The notes below the pieces were generated by a model, which was not told the origin of the DNA, searched no databases, and was given only the letters and a program-made list of their open reading frames with translations. From Niveispirillum sp943370215 (lineage in GTDB: Bacteria; Pseudomonadota; Alphaproteobacteria; Azospirillales; Azospirillaceae), in contig CALRQC020000002.1 of assembly GCA_943370215.1 (NCBI GenBank), positions 186,001-250,000 on the forward strand: a stretch of 64,000 nt of DNA, written 5' to 3'. Made by a program: the position numbers and the translations under genes. This document shows, piece after piece, positions 36,437-45,009 of this stretch (position 1 is the first letter of the stretch; every line of letters begins with the position of its first letter).

Positions 36437-36769
36437 ATGACCTATGTGCCGGAAGCGGGTGACGTTGTCTGGCTGCAATTCACTCCGCAAGCTGGACACG
36501 AACAGGCCGGCCATCGCCCGGCTGTTGTCCTGAGCCCGCTGGCCTATAACCGTCGCACCGGCTTAATGCTATGTTGTCCGATGACAACCCAGATCAAGGG
36601 ATACCCGTTTGAAGTCAGGGTCGGGGCCACGGGCGATAGTGCGGTCTTGTCTGATCAGGTGAAAAGCGTTGACTGGCAGGCGCGGCAAGCTGCGTTCAAA
36701 GGCCGGGTCACCCCTGATGAATTATCGGCAATCAGGCGGCTGTCGATTGCACTGATCGGCAAGCCCTGA
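36437..36769 (+). CDS. mazF: MazF-type endoribonuclease toxin
   Basis: 110-aa PemK/MazF toxin, a sequence-specific mRNA interferase. It begins YVPEAGDVVWLQFTPQAGHEQAGHRPAVVLSP..., with the conserved GDVV, GHEQAGHRP and DQVKSVDW segments (the DQVKSVDW arginine/lysine region and the early R are catalytic in relatives). Full-length and apparently intact. The start codon abuts the mazE stop. Opposite in orientation to the surrounding ntr genes. Confidence 0.93.
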   Translation: MTYVPEAGDVVWLQFTPQAGHEQAGHRPAVVLSPLAYNRRTGLMLCCPMTTQIKGYPFEVRVGATGDSAVLSDQVKSVDWQARQAAFKGRVTPDELSAIRRLSIALIGKP

Positions 36770-36782
36770 TCCCCCTCCAAAC

Positions 36783-36816
36783 TGCCGGCGCACAGGATGT
36801 TCCCTGTACCCCGGCA
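36783..36816. terminator. Imperfect hairpin between convergent mazF and ntrC
   Basis: Left arm 36783-36796 (TGCCGGCGCACAGG) pairs with 36803-36816 (CCTGTACCCCGGCA), 12 of 14 positions, with a 6-nt loop. It sits in the 56-bp convergent gap, so it could end mazF and ntrC transcription. No clear T-run. Confidence 0.45.
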
Positions 36817-36825
36817 ATCCGGCTT

Positions 36826-38274
36826 CTACTTCAACCCGCGCACCACCTGGATATCCAGGTCACGGATCTTCTTGCGCAAGGTATTGCGGTTCAGCCCCAA
36901 CATATGGGCGGCCTTGATCTGATTGCCCCTGGTCGCGGTCAGCGACAGGGACAGCAGCGGCCGTTCCACCTCCCGCAGGATGCGGTCATAAAGGCCGGCG
37001 GCGGGAATGCCGTCCTTATGCGCCGCAAAATATTCCCGCAAATGCCGCTCAACAGCAGCACTCAGCCCCTCATTCACCGGTTCCTGTGTGGGGGCGGCGG
37101 CCGGGTTGGTCTCCGCCAGTTCGGTATCGATGACATCCAGACTGATGATTTCCTGGGAATAGAGTGCCGCCAGCCGCTGCACCATATTTTCCAGCTCACG
37201 CACATTGCCCGGCCAGCGATAGCGTTTCAGCCGGTCCATGGCAGCGTTATCGACGCTTTTGTGCGGCAAGCCCTGCTGTGCGGCCTGGTTCAGGAAATGC
37301 CGTACCAGGGCCGGCACATCCTCTGTGCGTTCACGCAGAGGCGGCAGGCGGATCGGCACGACATTCAGACGATAGAACAAATCCTCCCGGAACAGTCCCT
37401 GACGGATCAGGGTACGCAGGTCGCGGTGGGTGGCCGCGACGATGCGCACATCGGTCTTGATCGGGGTGCGCCCGCCAACCGTGGTATATTCGCCTTCTTG
37501 CAGCACGCGCAGCAGGCGTGTCTGCGCCTCCAGCGGCATATCGCCGATTTCATCCAGGAACAGGGTGCCGCCCTGGGCCTGCTCAAACCGACCGGTGGAC
37601 CGCATGGTGGCGCCGGTAAATGCCCCCTTCTCATGCCCGAACAGTTCAGATTCGATCAGTTCACGCGGGATGGCCGCCATATTGATGGCGACGAACGGGC
37701 CGCCCCGCCGCTTGCCATAATCGTGCAGCGCGCGCGCCACCAGTTCCTTGCCGGTACCGGATTCCCCCGTGATCATCACCGTCAGGTCCGTGCCCATCAA
37801 CCGGGCCAGGACACGATAGATTTCCTGCATGGCCGGCGAACGGCCAATCAGGGGAAGACTCTCCTCCTCCTCTTCCGGCTGCGGCGCGGGGGTTGGCTGG
37901 CTGGCCGGTAACGGGGCCGACAGCGCCTTCTGCACAATCGCCATCAAGTCCTTCAGATCGAAGGGCTTGGGTAGATATTCAAAGGCACCACGCTCCGCCG
38001 CCTTGACCGCGGTCAACAGCGTGTTCTGTGCGCTCATCACAATGATGCGCAATTCCGGCCGCAGCTTTTTGATGCGCGGGACCAGATCAAGCCCATTCTC
38101 ATCCGGCATCACCACATCAGTGATGACCAGGTCACCTTCCCCTTCCTGCACCCACCGCCACAAGGTGGCGGCATTGCCTGTCGTTCTCACTTCGTGCCCC
38201 AGGCGGGTCAGCGCCTGTGTCAGCACGGTCCGGATCGCCCGGTCATCATCCGCAACGAGAATGGTTGCGCCCAT
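36826..38274 (-). CDS. ntrC: Nitrogen regulation response regulator NtrC
   Basis: Sigma-54-dependent activator of nitrogen assimilation genes, 482 aa. REC domain with DLVITDVVMPDENGLD, AAA+ domain with Walker A GESGTGKE, the sigma-54 contact loop GAFTGA (in GHEKGAFTGATMRSTG) and Walker B TLFLDEIGDMP, and a C-terminal Fis HTH (GNQIKAAHMLGLNRNTLRKKI). Phosphorylated by NtrB, encoded 3 bp upstream. Confidence 0.97.
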   Translation of the reverse strand: MGATILVADDDRAIRTVLTQALTRLGHEVRTTGNAATLWRWVQEGEGDLVITDVVMPDENGLDLVPRIKKLRPELRIIVMSAQNTLLTAVKAAERGAFEYLPKPFDLKDLMAIVQKALSAPLPASQPTPAPQPEEEEESLPLIGRSPAMQEIYRVLARLMGTDLTVMITGESGTGKELVARALHDYGKRRGGPFVAINMAAIPRELIESELFGHEKGAFTGATMRSTGRFEQAQGGTLFLDEIGDMPLEAQTRLLRVLQEGEYTTVGGRTPIKTDVRIVAATHRDLRTLIRQGLFREDLFYRLNVVPIRLPPLRERTEDVPALVRHFLNQAAQQGLPHKSVDNAAMDRLKRYRWPGNVRELENMVQRLAALYSQEIISLDVIDTELAETNPAAAPTQEPVNEGLSAAVERHLREYFAAHKDGIPAAGLYDRILREVERPLLSLSLTATRGNQIKAAHMLGLNRNTLRKKIRDLDIQVVRGLK

Positions 38275-38277
38275 TTT

Positions 38278-39399
38278 TTAGGCACCCTCTCCGTTAACCC
38301 CAGCACCGGTGACCGGGAGGGAAACCTTGAAGATCGTGCGTTTCGGCACGCTTTCAAAGTCGATCACCCCCCCATGGTCACCGATGATCTTGGCGACCAA
38401 TGCAAGACCCAGGCCGGTTCCATTCATCTTGGTGGTGACGAAGGGATCGAACAGGTTGACGCGCAGGTCATCAGGGATGCCAGGGCCGTTATCGGCCACA
38501 CAGACCAGCAGCGGCAGATGCATCCGGCTGTCTGATCCCGCCACGGCCAGCCGCACCCCATGCTGATACGCGGTGGAGAGCATGATCTCCCCCCCCTGTT
38601 CCGGGCAGGCCTCGGCCGCGTTCTTCACCAGATTAAGGAAGACCTGGACCAACTGATCGCGGTTGCCCAGCACCGGCGGCAGGGAAGGATCATATTTCTC
38701 AATAAAGCGGATATGGCGGGCAAAGCCGGTCTGGGCGATGCGGCGCACATGTTCCAGCACGGCATGGATGTTCACCGCCTGGCGCTCCAGCGGGCGCCCA
38801 TCGGTGAACACCTCCATCCGGTCCACCAGCGCGACGATGCGGTCCGCCTCGTCGCAGATCAGGCGGGTCAGTATCTGGTCATCTTCGTTGGCATTTTCTT
38901 CCAGCAACTGGGCCGCCCCCCGGATGCCGGACAGCGGGTTCTTCACCTCATGCGCCAGCATCGCCGCCATGGCGACGACGGAACGGGCGGCCCCGCGATG
39001 GTTCAACTGGCTGTCGATCCGCCGGGCAATGGAGCGTTCATGGATGGTCAGCACCACCTGATCGGGCGGATCGCCCAGGGGGGCCGCCTGCATGGTCACG
39101 CTGTGCGGACCGATGCGCTGGGTCTCCACACTGATCCCGTATTTGCAGACCGTGGAATGGGTCAGGCGGGCCTGGTCCAGCAGGTTGAAGACGGGGCTGT
39201 CCTCCGGGATCAGCTCGCTCAGCGGCGTACCCATGACGCGGGTGGCGCTGACATCAAAGAATTCCTGGGCTTCCAGATTGATGAAGCGGATCAGCCCATC
39301 GCCATCCACCACCATCACCGGGTCCGGCAGGGCAGCCAGAATGGCCGTCGGATCAATATCGCCGCCATTGCGGCGGGGATAGACCGGGCTGCGCGCCAT
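38278..39399 (-). CDS. ntrB: Nitrogen regulation sensor kinase NtrB
   Basis: Cytosolic PII-controlled histidine kinase/phosphatase, 373 aa. An N-terminal PAS domain (about residues 15-120), HisKA with the phosphoacceptor in MLAHEVKNPLSGIRGAAQLL, and an ATPase domain with NLVKNAAEA, DNGPGIP and GTGLGLAL. No membrane helix. Its start overlaps the dusB stop by one base, so the two are translationally linked. Confidence 0.97.
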   Translation of the reverse strand: MARSPVYPRRNGGDIDPTAILAALPDPVMVVDGDGLIRFINLEAQEFFDVSATRVMGTPLSELIPEDSPVFNLLDQARLTHSTVCKYGISVETQRIGPHSVTMQAAPLGDPPDQVVLTIHERSIARRIDSQLNHRGAARSVVAMAAMLAHEVKNPLSGIRGAAQLLEENANEDDQILTRLICDEADRIVALVDRMEVFTDGRPLERQAVNIHAVLEHVRRIAQTGFARHIRFIEKYDPSLPPVLGNRDQLVQVFLNLVKNAAEACPEQGGEIMLSTAYQHGVRLAVAGSDSRMHLPLLVCVADNGPGIPDDLRVNLFDPFVTTKMNGTGLGLALVAKIIGDHGGVIDFESVPKRTIFKVSLPVTGAGVNGEGA

Positions 39400-40415
39400 C
39401 AGGCGGCCACCCGCACGATGACGCCCCGGTCCATGCTGGCCTTATAGAAACCGGCAATATGCTGCTTCATCACGTCCGGGCTCTCCGTGGTCATGATGGC
39501 GTTGCGGTAATCGGCAGAGCCCGGCAGGCCCTTGGAATACCAGGCGACATGTTTACGGGCGATCTTCAGGCCGGCATCGATGCCGTAATGGGCCAGGATC
39601 GCCTCATAATGTTCCAGCACGATCTGCATCTGCTCGGCCAGCGACGGTTCCGGCAGAATCTCGCCCGTGCGCAGGTAATGCATCACCTGGGCGATGAACC
39701 AGGGCCGGCCATAGGTGCCGCGCCCGATCATGATGCCGTCGGCCCCGGATTCCTCCAGGCAGCGCACGGCATCGTCAAAGCTGTTGATATCGCCATTGGC
39801 GATCACAGGGATCTTCACCGCCTCCTTCACCTCGCGGATGAATTTCCAGTCGGCGGTGCCGTTATACATCTGGCAACGGGTCCGGCCATGCACGGTCAGC
39901 ATCTGAATACCGCACTCTTCGGCGATTTTCGCCAGACGCGGGGCGTTCAGATTATTGGCGTCCCAGCCTTTGCGCATCTTCATCGTCACCGGCACGGAAA
40001 CGGCCTTGACGGTCGCCTCCATGATCTTGCCAGCCAGCGGCTCATCCTTCATCAGGGCGGAACCGGCATAGCCGTTGACCACCTTCTTCACCGGGCAGCC
40101 GAAATTGATATCGATGATATGGGCGCCGCGATCCTCATTCAGCTTGGCGGCTTCGGCCATCACATCCGGCTCACACCCGGCCAACTGCATGGAGATCGGT
40201 GCCTCATCCAGGCTCCATTCCGTTTTCAGCAGGCTTTCGCGGGTGGCGCGGATCATCGCCTGGCTGGCAATCATCTCCGACACCACCAGCCCGGCGCCGG
40301 TGCGTTTCACCAGCCGGCGATAGGGCATGTCGGTGACGCCGGAAAGCGGCGCCAGGATCACCGGATCCTCAATGCGCACGGGGCCAATCTGGATGGGGTT
40401 GAGACGCTTCGCCAT
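39399..40415 (-). CDS. dusB: tRNA-dihydrouridine synthase (NifR3/DusB)
   Basis: FMN enzyme that reduces uridine to dihydrouridine in tRNA D-loops. 338 aa from the ATG at 40415 (the frame extends 51 bp further). TIM barrel with APLSGVTDMPYR, the catalytic cysteine in DINFGCPVKKVVNGYAGSAL, TVHGRTR, IANGDI and IGRGTYGRP. Historically nifR3, the first gene of the nifR3-ntrB-ntrC operon in alphaproteobacteria. An NtrC-like site lies just upstream. Confidence 0.95.
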   Translation of the reverse strand: MAKRLNPIQIGPVRIEDPVILAPLSGVTDMPYRRLVKRTGAGLVVSEMIASQAMIRATRESLLKTEWSLDEAPISMQLAGCEPDVMAEAAKLNEDRGAHIIDINFGCPVKKVVNGYAGSALMKDEPLAGKIMEATVKAVSVPVTMKMRKGWDANNLNAPRLAKIAEECGIQMLTVHGRTRCQMYNGTADWKFIREVKEAVKIPVIANGDINSFDDAVRCLEESGADGIMIGRGTYGRPWFIAQVMHYLRTGEILPEPSLAEQMQIVLEHYEAILAHYGIDAGLKIARKHVAWYSKGLPGSADYRNAIMTTESPDVMKQHIAGFYKASMDRGVIVRVAA

Positions 40416-40429
40416 ATCGCTGATACCTT

Positions 40430-40446
40430 TGCACCGATTTGATGCA
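40430..40446. promoter_or_regulatory. NtrC-like operator upstream of dusB-ntrBC
   Basis: TGCACCGATTTGATGCA reads TGCACC-N5-GATGCA, one base off the known NtrC consensus TGCAC(C/T)-N5-GGTGCA. A further half-site GGTGCA is at 40460-40465, and an 8-bp dyad TCGCCTAA/TTAGGCGA is at 40469-40476/40508-40515. It lies 15-31 bp before the dusB start, a position expected for autorepression of the operon by NtrC. Confidence 0.5.
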
Positions 40447-40662
40447 CTGCCCCGATATGGGTGCAAAATCGCCTAAAAAACAGGCATATTTCGCGGATGC
40501 ATCAAAATTAGGCGAGACGCTATCATATCGTTTGAAAATTGCAATATTGCGCAGCCGCATGTCCGCTGCTGCGGTGACGCAAACCGGCCGGTGCGGCACG
40601 GGTTGGCGAAGCCGTCGAAGCGCGCTAGGTTCCGCCATCCCACCCATTGCCATGGTCGCCCG

Positions 40663-41841
40663 ATGCCAAGCTGTGTTGCCCTGATCGTCGCCGCCGGACG
40701 CGGCACCCGTTTCGGGGCCGATCTGCCCAAGCAATATCTGCCACTGGCGGGCAAGCCCGTGCTGCGCCGCACGGTGGAGGCGTTTTTACGCCGGCCGGAG
40801 ATTACCGCTGTCCGTGTTGTCATCGATCCGGCCTTCAGCGACCTTTACGAACAGGCGGTGGCGGGGCTGGACCTGCCACCGCCCATCACCGGCGGGCCGA
40901 CCCGGCAGGACAGTGTGCTGAACGGGCTGGAGGCCCTGGCCGGTCACGCGCCCGATCTGGTGCTGATCCATGATGCTGCCCGCCCGCTGGTGGATGGGGC
41001 TGCCATCGCCGGGGTGATCGCCGCATTGGAACAGGCACCGGGTGCGATTGCCGCCACGCCCTTGGCCGACACGCTGAAGCGCGGCGGGGATGCGGGGGGT
41101 GCCAAGGTTACCAGCGCCGGCACGGTGGACCGTACCGGCCTGTGGCGGGCGCTGACGCCGCAGGGCTTCCGCTTCCCCGATATCCTGATCGCCCATCGCC
41201 GCGCCGCCGGCCTGAACCTGACCGATGATGCCGCCGTGGCCGAACAGGCCGGCCTGTCCGTCACCCTTGTCCCCAGCAATCCGGATAATCTGAAAGTGAC
41301 CACCAAGGACGATCTGGCCCGCGCCGAACGGCTTTATCTGGCGGGCCTGGGCGATGTGCGCACCGGCACCGGTTTTGATGTCCACAAGTTCCATGATGGG
41401 GATCATGTCTGGCTCTGCGGCCTGAAAATCCCGCATGATCAGGGGCTGGAGGGGCATTCCGATGCCGATGTCGGCCTTCATGCCCTGACCGATGCCCTGC
41501 TGGGTGCCATCTGCGCCGGCGATATCGGCCAGCATTTCCCGCCCACCGATCCACGCTGGAAGGGGGCGGACAGCGCCCAGTTCCTGCGCCATGCCGCCGA
41601 TCTGGTGGCGGAAAAGGCTGGCGTGATCGCCCATGTCGATGTCACCCTGATCTGCGAGCGGCCCAAGGTCGGGCCGCACCGGGCCGCCATGGTGGAACGG
41701 ATCGCGGAGATTCTGGCCATCGATCCTTCCCGTGTCAGTGTGAAGGCGACGACCACGGAAGGGCTGGGCTTCACCGGCCGCCGGGAAGGCATCGCCACCC
41801 AGGCCGCCGCCACGGTGCGCCTGCCGCTGGTGCTGGATTGA
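40663..41841 (+). CDS. ispDF: Bifunctional IspD/IspF enzyme of the MEP pathway
   Basis: 392 aa from the ATG at 40663. The N-terminal IspD domain (to about residue 225) makes CDP-methylerythritol: nucleotide-binding LIVAAGRGTRFGADLPKQY, IHDAARPLV. The C-terminal IspF domain (from about 228) makes MEcPP: metal-binding GTGFDVHKF, GHSDADVGLHALTDALLG. The non-consecutive enzyme fusion is usual in alphaproteobacteria. It supplies isoprenoid precursors, including those for the hopanoid genes found nearby. Divergent from dusB. Confidence 0.97.
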   Translation: MPSCVALIVAAGRGTRFGADLPKQYLPLAGKPVLRRTVEAFLRRPEITAVRVVIDPAFSDLYEQAVAGLDLPPPITGGPTRQDSVLNGLEALAGHAPDLVLIHDAARPLVDGAAIAGVIAALEQAPGAIAATPLADTLKRGGDAGGAKVTSAGTVDRTGLWRALTPQGFRFPDILIAHRRAAGLNLTDDAAVAEQAGLSVTLVPSNPDNLKVTTKDDLARAERLYLAGLGDVRTGTGFDVHKFHDGDHVWLCGLKIPHDQGLEGHSDADVGLHALTDALLGAICAGDIGQHFPPTDPRWKGADSAQFLRHAADLVAEKAGVIAHVDVTLICERPKVGPHRAAMVERIAEILAIDPSRVSVKATTTEGLGFTGRREGIATQAAATVRLPLVLD

Positions 41842-41863
41842 TCGCCTGACAGGGGTATGGCCA

Positions 41864-42364
41864 ATGTTCCCGGAAAACCTGACCAAGCGGGCCGATGATA
41901 TCCGCGATGCCTATCAGGCGGCGGGCCTGTGGATCGCCACGGCGGAAAGCTGCACCGGCGGGCTGATCGCCGGCTGCCTGACCGCCGTGGCCGGATCGTC
42001 CGCCGTGGTGGACCGGGGCTTTGTCACCTACACCAACGAAGCCAAGACGGCGATGCTGGGCGTGCCGGCGGTGCTGATCGCCGATCATGGCGCCGTCAGC
42101 GAGCCGGTCGCCTGTGCCATGGCGCTGGGCGCACTGGCCCATTCACGGGCTGACGTTACGCTGGCCGTCACCGGCATTGCCGGGCCGGGGGGCGGCTCGG
42201 TGGAAAAACCGGTGGGGCTGGTCTATATCGCCCGCGCCCGGCGGGGCGGTGAGATGCTGGTGGAACGCCATGTCTTTGCCGGCGACCGCACCGCGGTTCG
42301 CCTTGCCACCGTTGAACGCGCCCTCACCCTGGCGCTGGCCGTCACCCAAGGGAACGCGGCATGA
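41864..42364 (+). CDS. pncC: CinA-family nicotinamide-nucleotide amidohydrolase
   Basis: 166-aa stand-alone CinA C-terminal domain: ATAESCTGGLIAGCLTAVAGSS with the catalytic Ser/Thr region, KTAMLGVP, VSEPVACAMA and the GIAGPGGGSVEKPVG signature. In characterised PncC it deamidates nicotinamide mononucleotide to recycle NAD. Lies 22 bp behind ispDF and overlaps the next gene by 4 bp, so it is in the same operon. Confidence 0.92.
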   Translation: MFPENLTKRADDIRDAYQAAGLWIATAESCTGGLIAGCLTAVAGSSAVVDRGFVTYTNEAKTAMLGVPAVLIADHGAVSEPVACAMALGALAHSRADVTLAVTGIAGPGGGSVEKPVGLVYIARARRGGEMLVERHVFAGDRTAVRLATVERALTLALAVTQGNAA

Positions 42365-43101
42365 GCATCACGCCCACCATTGAAATCGCCGACACCATCC
42401 TGCGGGAATGGACCGATCAGCCCGACGTGATCGCCGCCTTTCTGGCCGGCTCCGTCGCCAAGGGCAATGCCGGGCCGGGATCGGATATCGATGCCGTGCT
42501 GGTCTATCACCATTTGCCCAGCGCCGTGCGGGAGACGCATGAACGGCTGGGCATCACCGTGGAACTGTTCCTGCACGATCCCGACACGCTGGCCTATTTC
42601 TGGGAAGCGGACCGGAAGGTCGGCAAGCCTTCGCTGGCCCGCATGGTGGCCAACGGCCTGCCGGTGGCAGGCGATCCCGGCCTGATCGAAGAGCTGAAAC
42701 GGCAGGCCCAGGCCGTGCTGGATGGTGGCCCGCCCGAATTGCCGGAGGAGGAAAAGCGGGCCCGCCGCTATGCCATCTCCGACCTTGCCGCCGATCTGGC
42801 CCAGCCGCGCAGCCCGGCCGAGCAACTGGCCATCGCGGCCCGGCTTTATATCGATCTGGCGGATTTCACCGTCCGCGCCGCCGGCGCCTGGACCGGCAGC
42901 GGCAAGGGGCTGGCCAAAGCCTTGATGCGGCTGGACCCGATGCTGGCCGCCACCTTTGAACATGCCTTTGGCGAGCTGTTCGCCAACCAAGACCCGTCGG
43001 AGGTGCTGGCGCTGGTGGATGTCTGCCTTGCCCCCTATGGCGGCCGTTTCATGGCCGGCGACCGCCGGCCGGCCCCGGCGGATTGGCGGTTGGGGGATTA
43101 A
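42361..43101 (+). CDS. Nucleotidyltransferase-domain protein
   Basis: 246 aa. A pol-beta-type nucleotidyltransferase core with FLAGSVAKGNAGPGSDIDAVLVY, i.e. the GS(x)nDxD metal motif, followed by a helical C-terminal region. Resembles the MNT/aminoglycoside-nucleotidyltransferase fold but no target can be assigned. Starts in the pncC stop (ATGA) and overlaps the convergent NDUFAF6-like gene by 4 bp. Confidence 0.7.
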   Translation: MSITPTIEIADTILREWTDQPDVIAAFLAGSVAKGNAGPGSDIDAVLVYHHLPSAVRETHERLGITVELFLHDPDTLAYFWEADRKVGKPSLARMVANGLPVAGDPGLIEELKRQAQAVLDGGPPELPEEEKRARRYAISDLAADLAQPRSPAEQLAIAARLYIDLADFTVRAAGAWTGSGKGLAKALMRLDPMLAATFEHAFGELFANQDPSEVLALVDVCLAPYGGRFMAGDRRPAPADWRLGD

Positions 43102-43943
43102 TACCGCCCCCGCAGCCCCGCCCAGGCCAAGCTGATCTGCCGCCCCACCTGTGGGCGCAGCAGGTCGCGGTGCAGCGGGTCATGGCCCAGCTTGGCGATC
43201 CGCCCCAGATAATGGTCGCCCAGCCTGGCCGGCAGCAGGGCCGGCAGGGCCGCCTTCGCCACCTGCCCGCGCAGGGCGCGGGCGCGGCGCAGATGATCGG
43301 CAGCACTATCGGCCACCGCCTGCACCACCTTGGCCAGCCCCGCTTCCGGCTTCATCTCATACAGTGCCGGTTCGGTCACGCCATGCTGGATCATCAGATT
43401 GGCCGGCAGGCGGGAACGGTGGCCGCGCGCCAGAAAGGGCACAGCGCGGATGATGCCGGTCAGGGCCCAGCCGGTGCCAACCAGCCGCGCCGCTTCCTGG
43501 CTGGCCGGATCGGTCGCCCCCAGTATCTGGGCCGCCAGTTGCATCACCGGGGCGCCGGTGACCTGGGCATAGTTGATCAGGCATTCCAGATCGGCCGGCG
43601 CCTCGTCATCCATGTCGGCTTCACGCCCGTCGATCAGCCGGTCGAACAGGGCGCTGTCCAGCCCATGGCGGGTGATGGCAGCGGCCAGCGGCTCCACCAC
43701 CTCATGCCGGCGCGGCTGGCCTTCATAGGCACCCTCAATGCTTTCCCGCCACCATTGCAGGCGGATCTGGCCCAGCATCGGCTCGCTCACCACCTCCCGC
43801 GTCTTGGCGACCTCTAGATTGAAGGCATAGAGCGCGAACAGGTCTTCGCGCCGGTCGGCGGGGGCGAACAGGGCGGTCAGGTACCGGTCATGGTCGTAGC
43901 GGCGCACGGAGTCGGCGCACGCGCTCAGGATCGGTTCGGCCAT
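43098..43943 (-). CDS. Squalene/phytoene-synthase-fold protein, NDUFAF6-like
   Basis: 281 aa with the trans-isoprenyl synthase fold (ALYAFNLEVAKTREVVSEPMLGQIRLQWW, then TGIIRAVPFLARGH). The aspartate-rich pairs of true synthases are poorly kept: the first site reads LEVAKTREVV. This pattern is that of NDUFAF6, a complex I assembly factor, rather than of a squalene or phytoene synthase. The nearby NDUFAF3-like (Mth938) gene fits. Function remains inferred. Confidence 0.75.
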   Translation of the reverse strand: MAEPILSACADSVRRYDHDRYLTALFAPADRREDLFALYAFNLEVAKTREVVSEPMLGQIRLQWWRESIEGAYEGQPRRHEVVEPLAAAITRHGLDSALFDRLIDGREADMDDEAPADLECLINYAQVTGAPVMQLAAQILGATDPASQEAARLVGTGWALTGIIRAVPFLARGHRSRLPANLMIQHGVTEPALYEMKPEAGLAKVVQAVADSAADHLRRARALRGQVAKAALPALLPARLGDHYLGRIAKLGHDPLHRDLLRPQVGRQISLAWAGLRGRY

Positions 43944-44014
43944 ATCGGGGGTCTCTGGCGGCGGCGGAACGGGATTGGAAGCATGGCTTATAGGCGCTGG
44001 TGCGCCCCTTTCCT

Positions 44015-44050
44015 AGAGCCACCTGCATCTAGTCGAACGCAGGTGGCTCT
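44015..44050. repeat. 12-bp perfect inverted repeat upstream of sodA
   Basis: AGAGCCACCTGC (44015-44026) and GCAGGTGGCTCT (44039-44050) around a 12-nt loop, between the divergent NDUFAF6-like and superoxide dismutase genes and about 160 bp before sodA. No T-run follows. It may be an operator, a leader structure or a dispersed repeat. Confidence 0.5.
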
Positions 44051-44211
44051 GGATGAATCCGCTCCAGGGGCCGTTCATCCTGTGGAGATGATTGAACCTT
44101 TGCCACCGCAGCGGGTTGACCATAGGGCTGCACGGTCGTATCTCTCAACCCCGTGTCAGGCCGTTCCAACAATTGGGGCGGTGCAACATTCAGCCACAGG
44201 AGCCGTCCATC

Positions 44212-44838
44212 ATGGCGTTCACCCTGCCGGAACTCAGCTACGACACCGCAGCGCTGGAGCCGCACATCGATGCCCAGACCATGGGTCTGCATCATGGCAA
44301 GCACCACCAGACCTATATCACCAACCTGAACAATGCCCTGGCTGATCACAGCCAGTTGCATGGCCTGTCGCTGGAAGACCTGCTGGCCCGCCTGGGCGAG
44401 CTGCCGGAAGGCATCCGCACCGTCGTGCGCAACAATGGTGGCGGTCACGCCAACCATTCCATGTTCTGGTCCATCATGGGCCCGAATGGCGGCGGCGAGG
44501 CGACCGGTGAGGTTGGCTCCGCCATCGTCCGCGATTTCGGTTCGTTTGAGGACTTCAAGAAGAAGTTCAACGAAGCCGGCACCAAGCAGTTCGGTTCCGG
44601 CTGGGTGTTCGTCACCGCCGACACCGCCGGCAAGCTGGCCATCGTGGCCCAGCCGAACCAGGACACCCCGCTGTTCAACCGTACCCCGGTGCTGTTCGGT
44701 AACGACGTGTGGGAACACGCCTATTACCTGAAGTACCAGAACCGCCGCGCGGACTATCTGGCCGCCTGGTGGAACGTGGTGAACTGGGATGCCGTGAATG
44801 CCCGTCTGGCCAAGATCAAGGCCGGCTCGGTGATCTAA
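44212..44838 (+). CDS. sodA: Superoxide dismutase, Mn-type
   Basis: 208 aa from the ATG at 44212, which follows CACAGGAG. Fe/Mn-SOD family; ligands are in LHHGKHH, the GGHANHSMFW motif and NDVWEHAYYLKYQNR. The residues GGHANHSMFW..NGGG, Q in NQDTPLF and YYLKYQNRRADY are those of Mn-using members rather than Fe-type. No signal peptide, so it is cytosolic. Followed by a clear terminator. Confidence 0.95.
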   Translation: MAFTLPELSYDTAALEPHIDAQTMGLHHGKHHQTYITNLNNALADHSQLHGLSLEDLLARLGELPEGIRTVVRNNGGGHANHSMFWSIMGPNGGGEATGEVGSAIVRDFGSFEDFKKKFNEAGTKQFGSGWVFVTADTAGKLAIVAQPNQDTPLFNRTPVLFGNDVWEHAYYLKYQNRRADYLAAWWNVVNWDAVNARLAKIKAGSVI

Positions 44839-44876
44839 CAGCACTCAGAAAGTCTTAACCCAAAAGGTTGAGCAAG

Positions 44877-44910
44877 GCCCCGACCGTGTTAACCGGTCGG
44901 GGCTTTTTTA
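44877..44910 (+). terminator. Rho-independent terminator of sodA
   Basis: GCCCCGACCG (44877-44886) and CGGTCGGGGC (44894-44903), a 10-bp perfect GC-rich stem with a 7-nt loop, followed by TTTTTT. Lies 38 bp after the sodA stop. Confidence 0.92.
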
Positions 44911-45009
44911 TGGCTTTTCGCCACAGGGGGGCATAACGCGCTGACGTGGCTTCTCCCCCGTCCCATGATCTGGCAGAGTAGTGCCGACCGTCCTCCGCGA
45001 GCAGCACCC

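Noticed and set aside
43098..43943. A true phytoene or squalene synthase gene
   Set aside because: The aspartate-rich first motif is lost and neighbouring NDUFAF3-like gene suggests a complex I assembly factor; the functional pair of synthase domains is in hpnCD.
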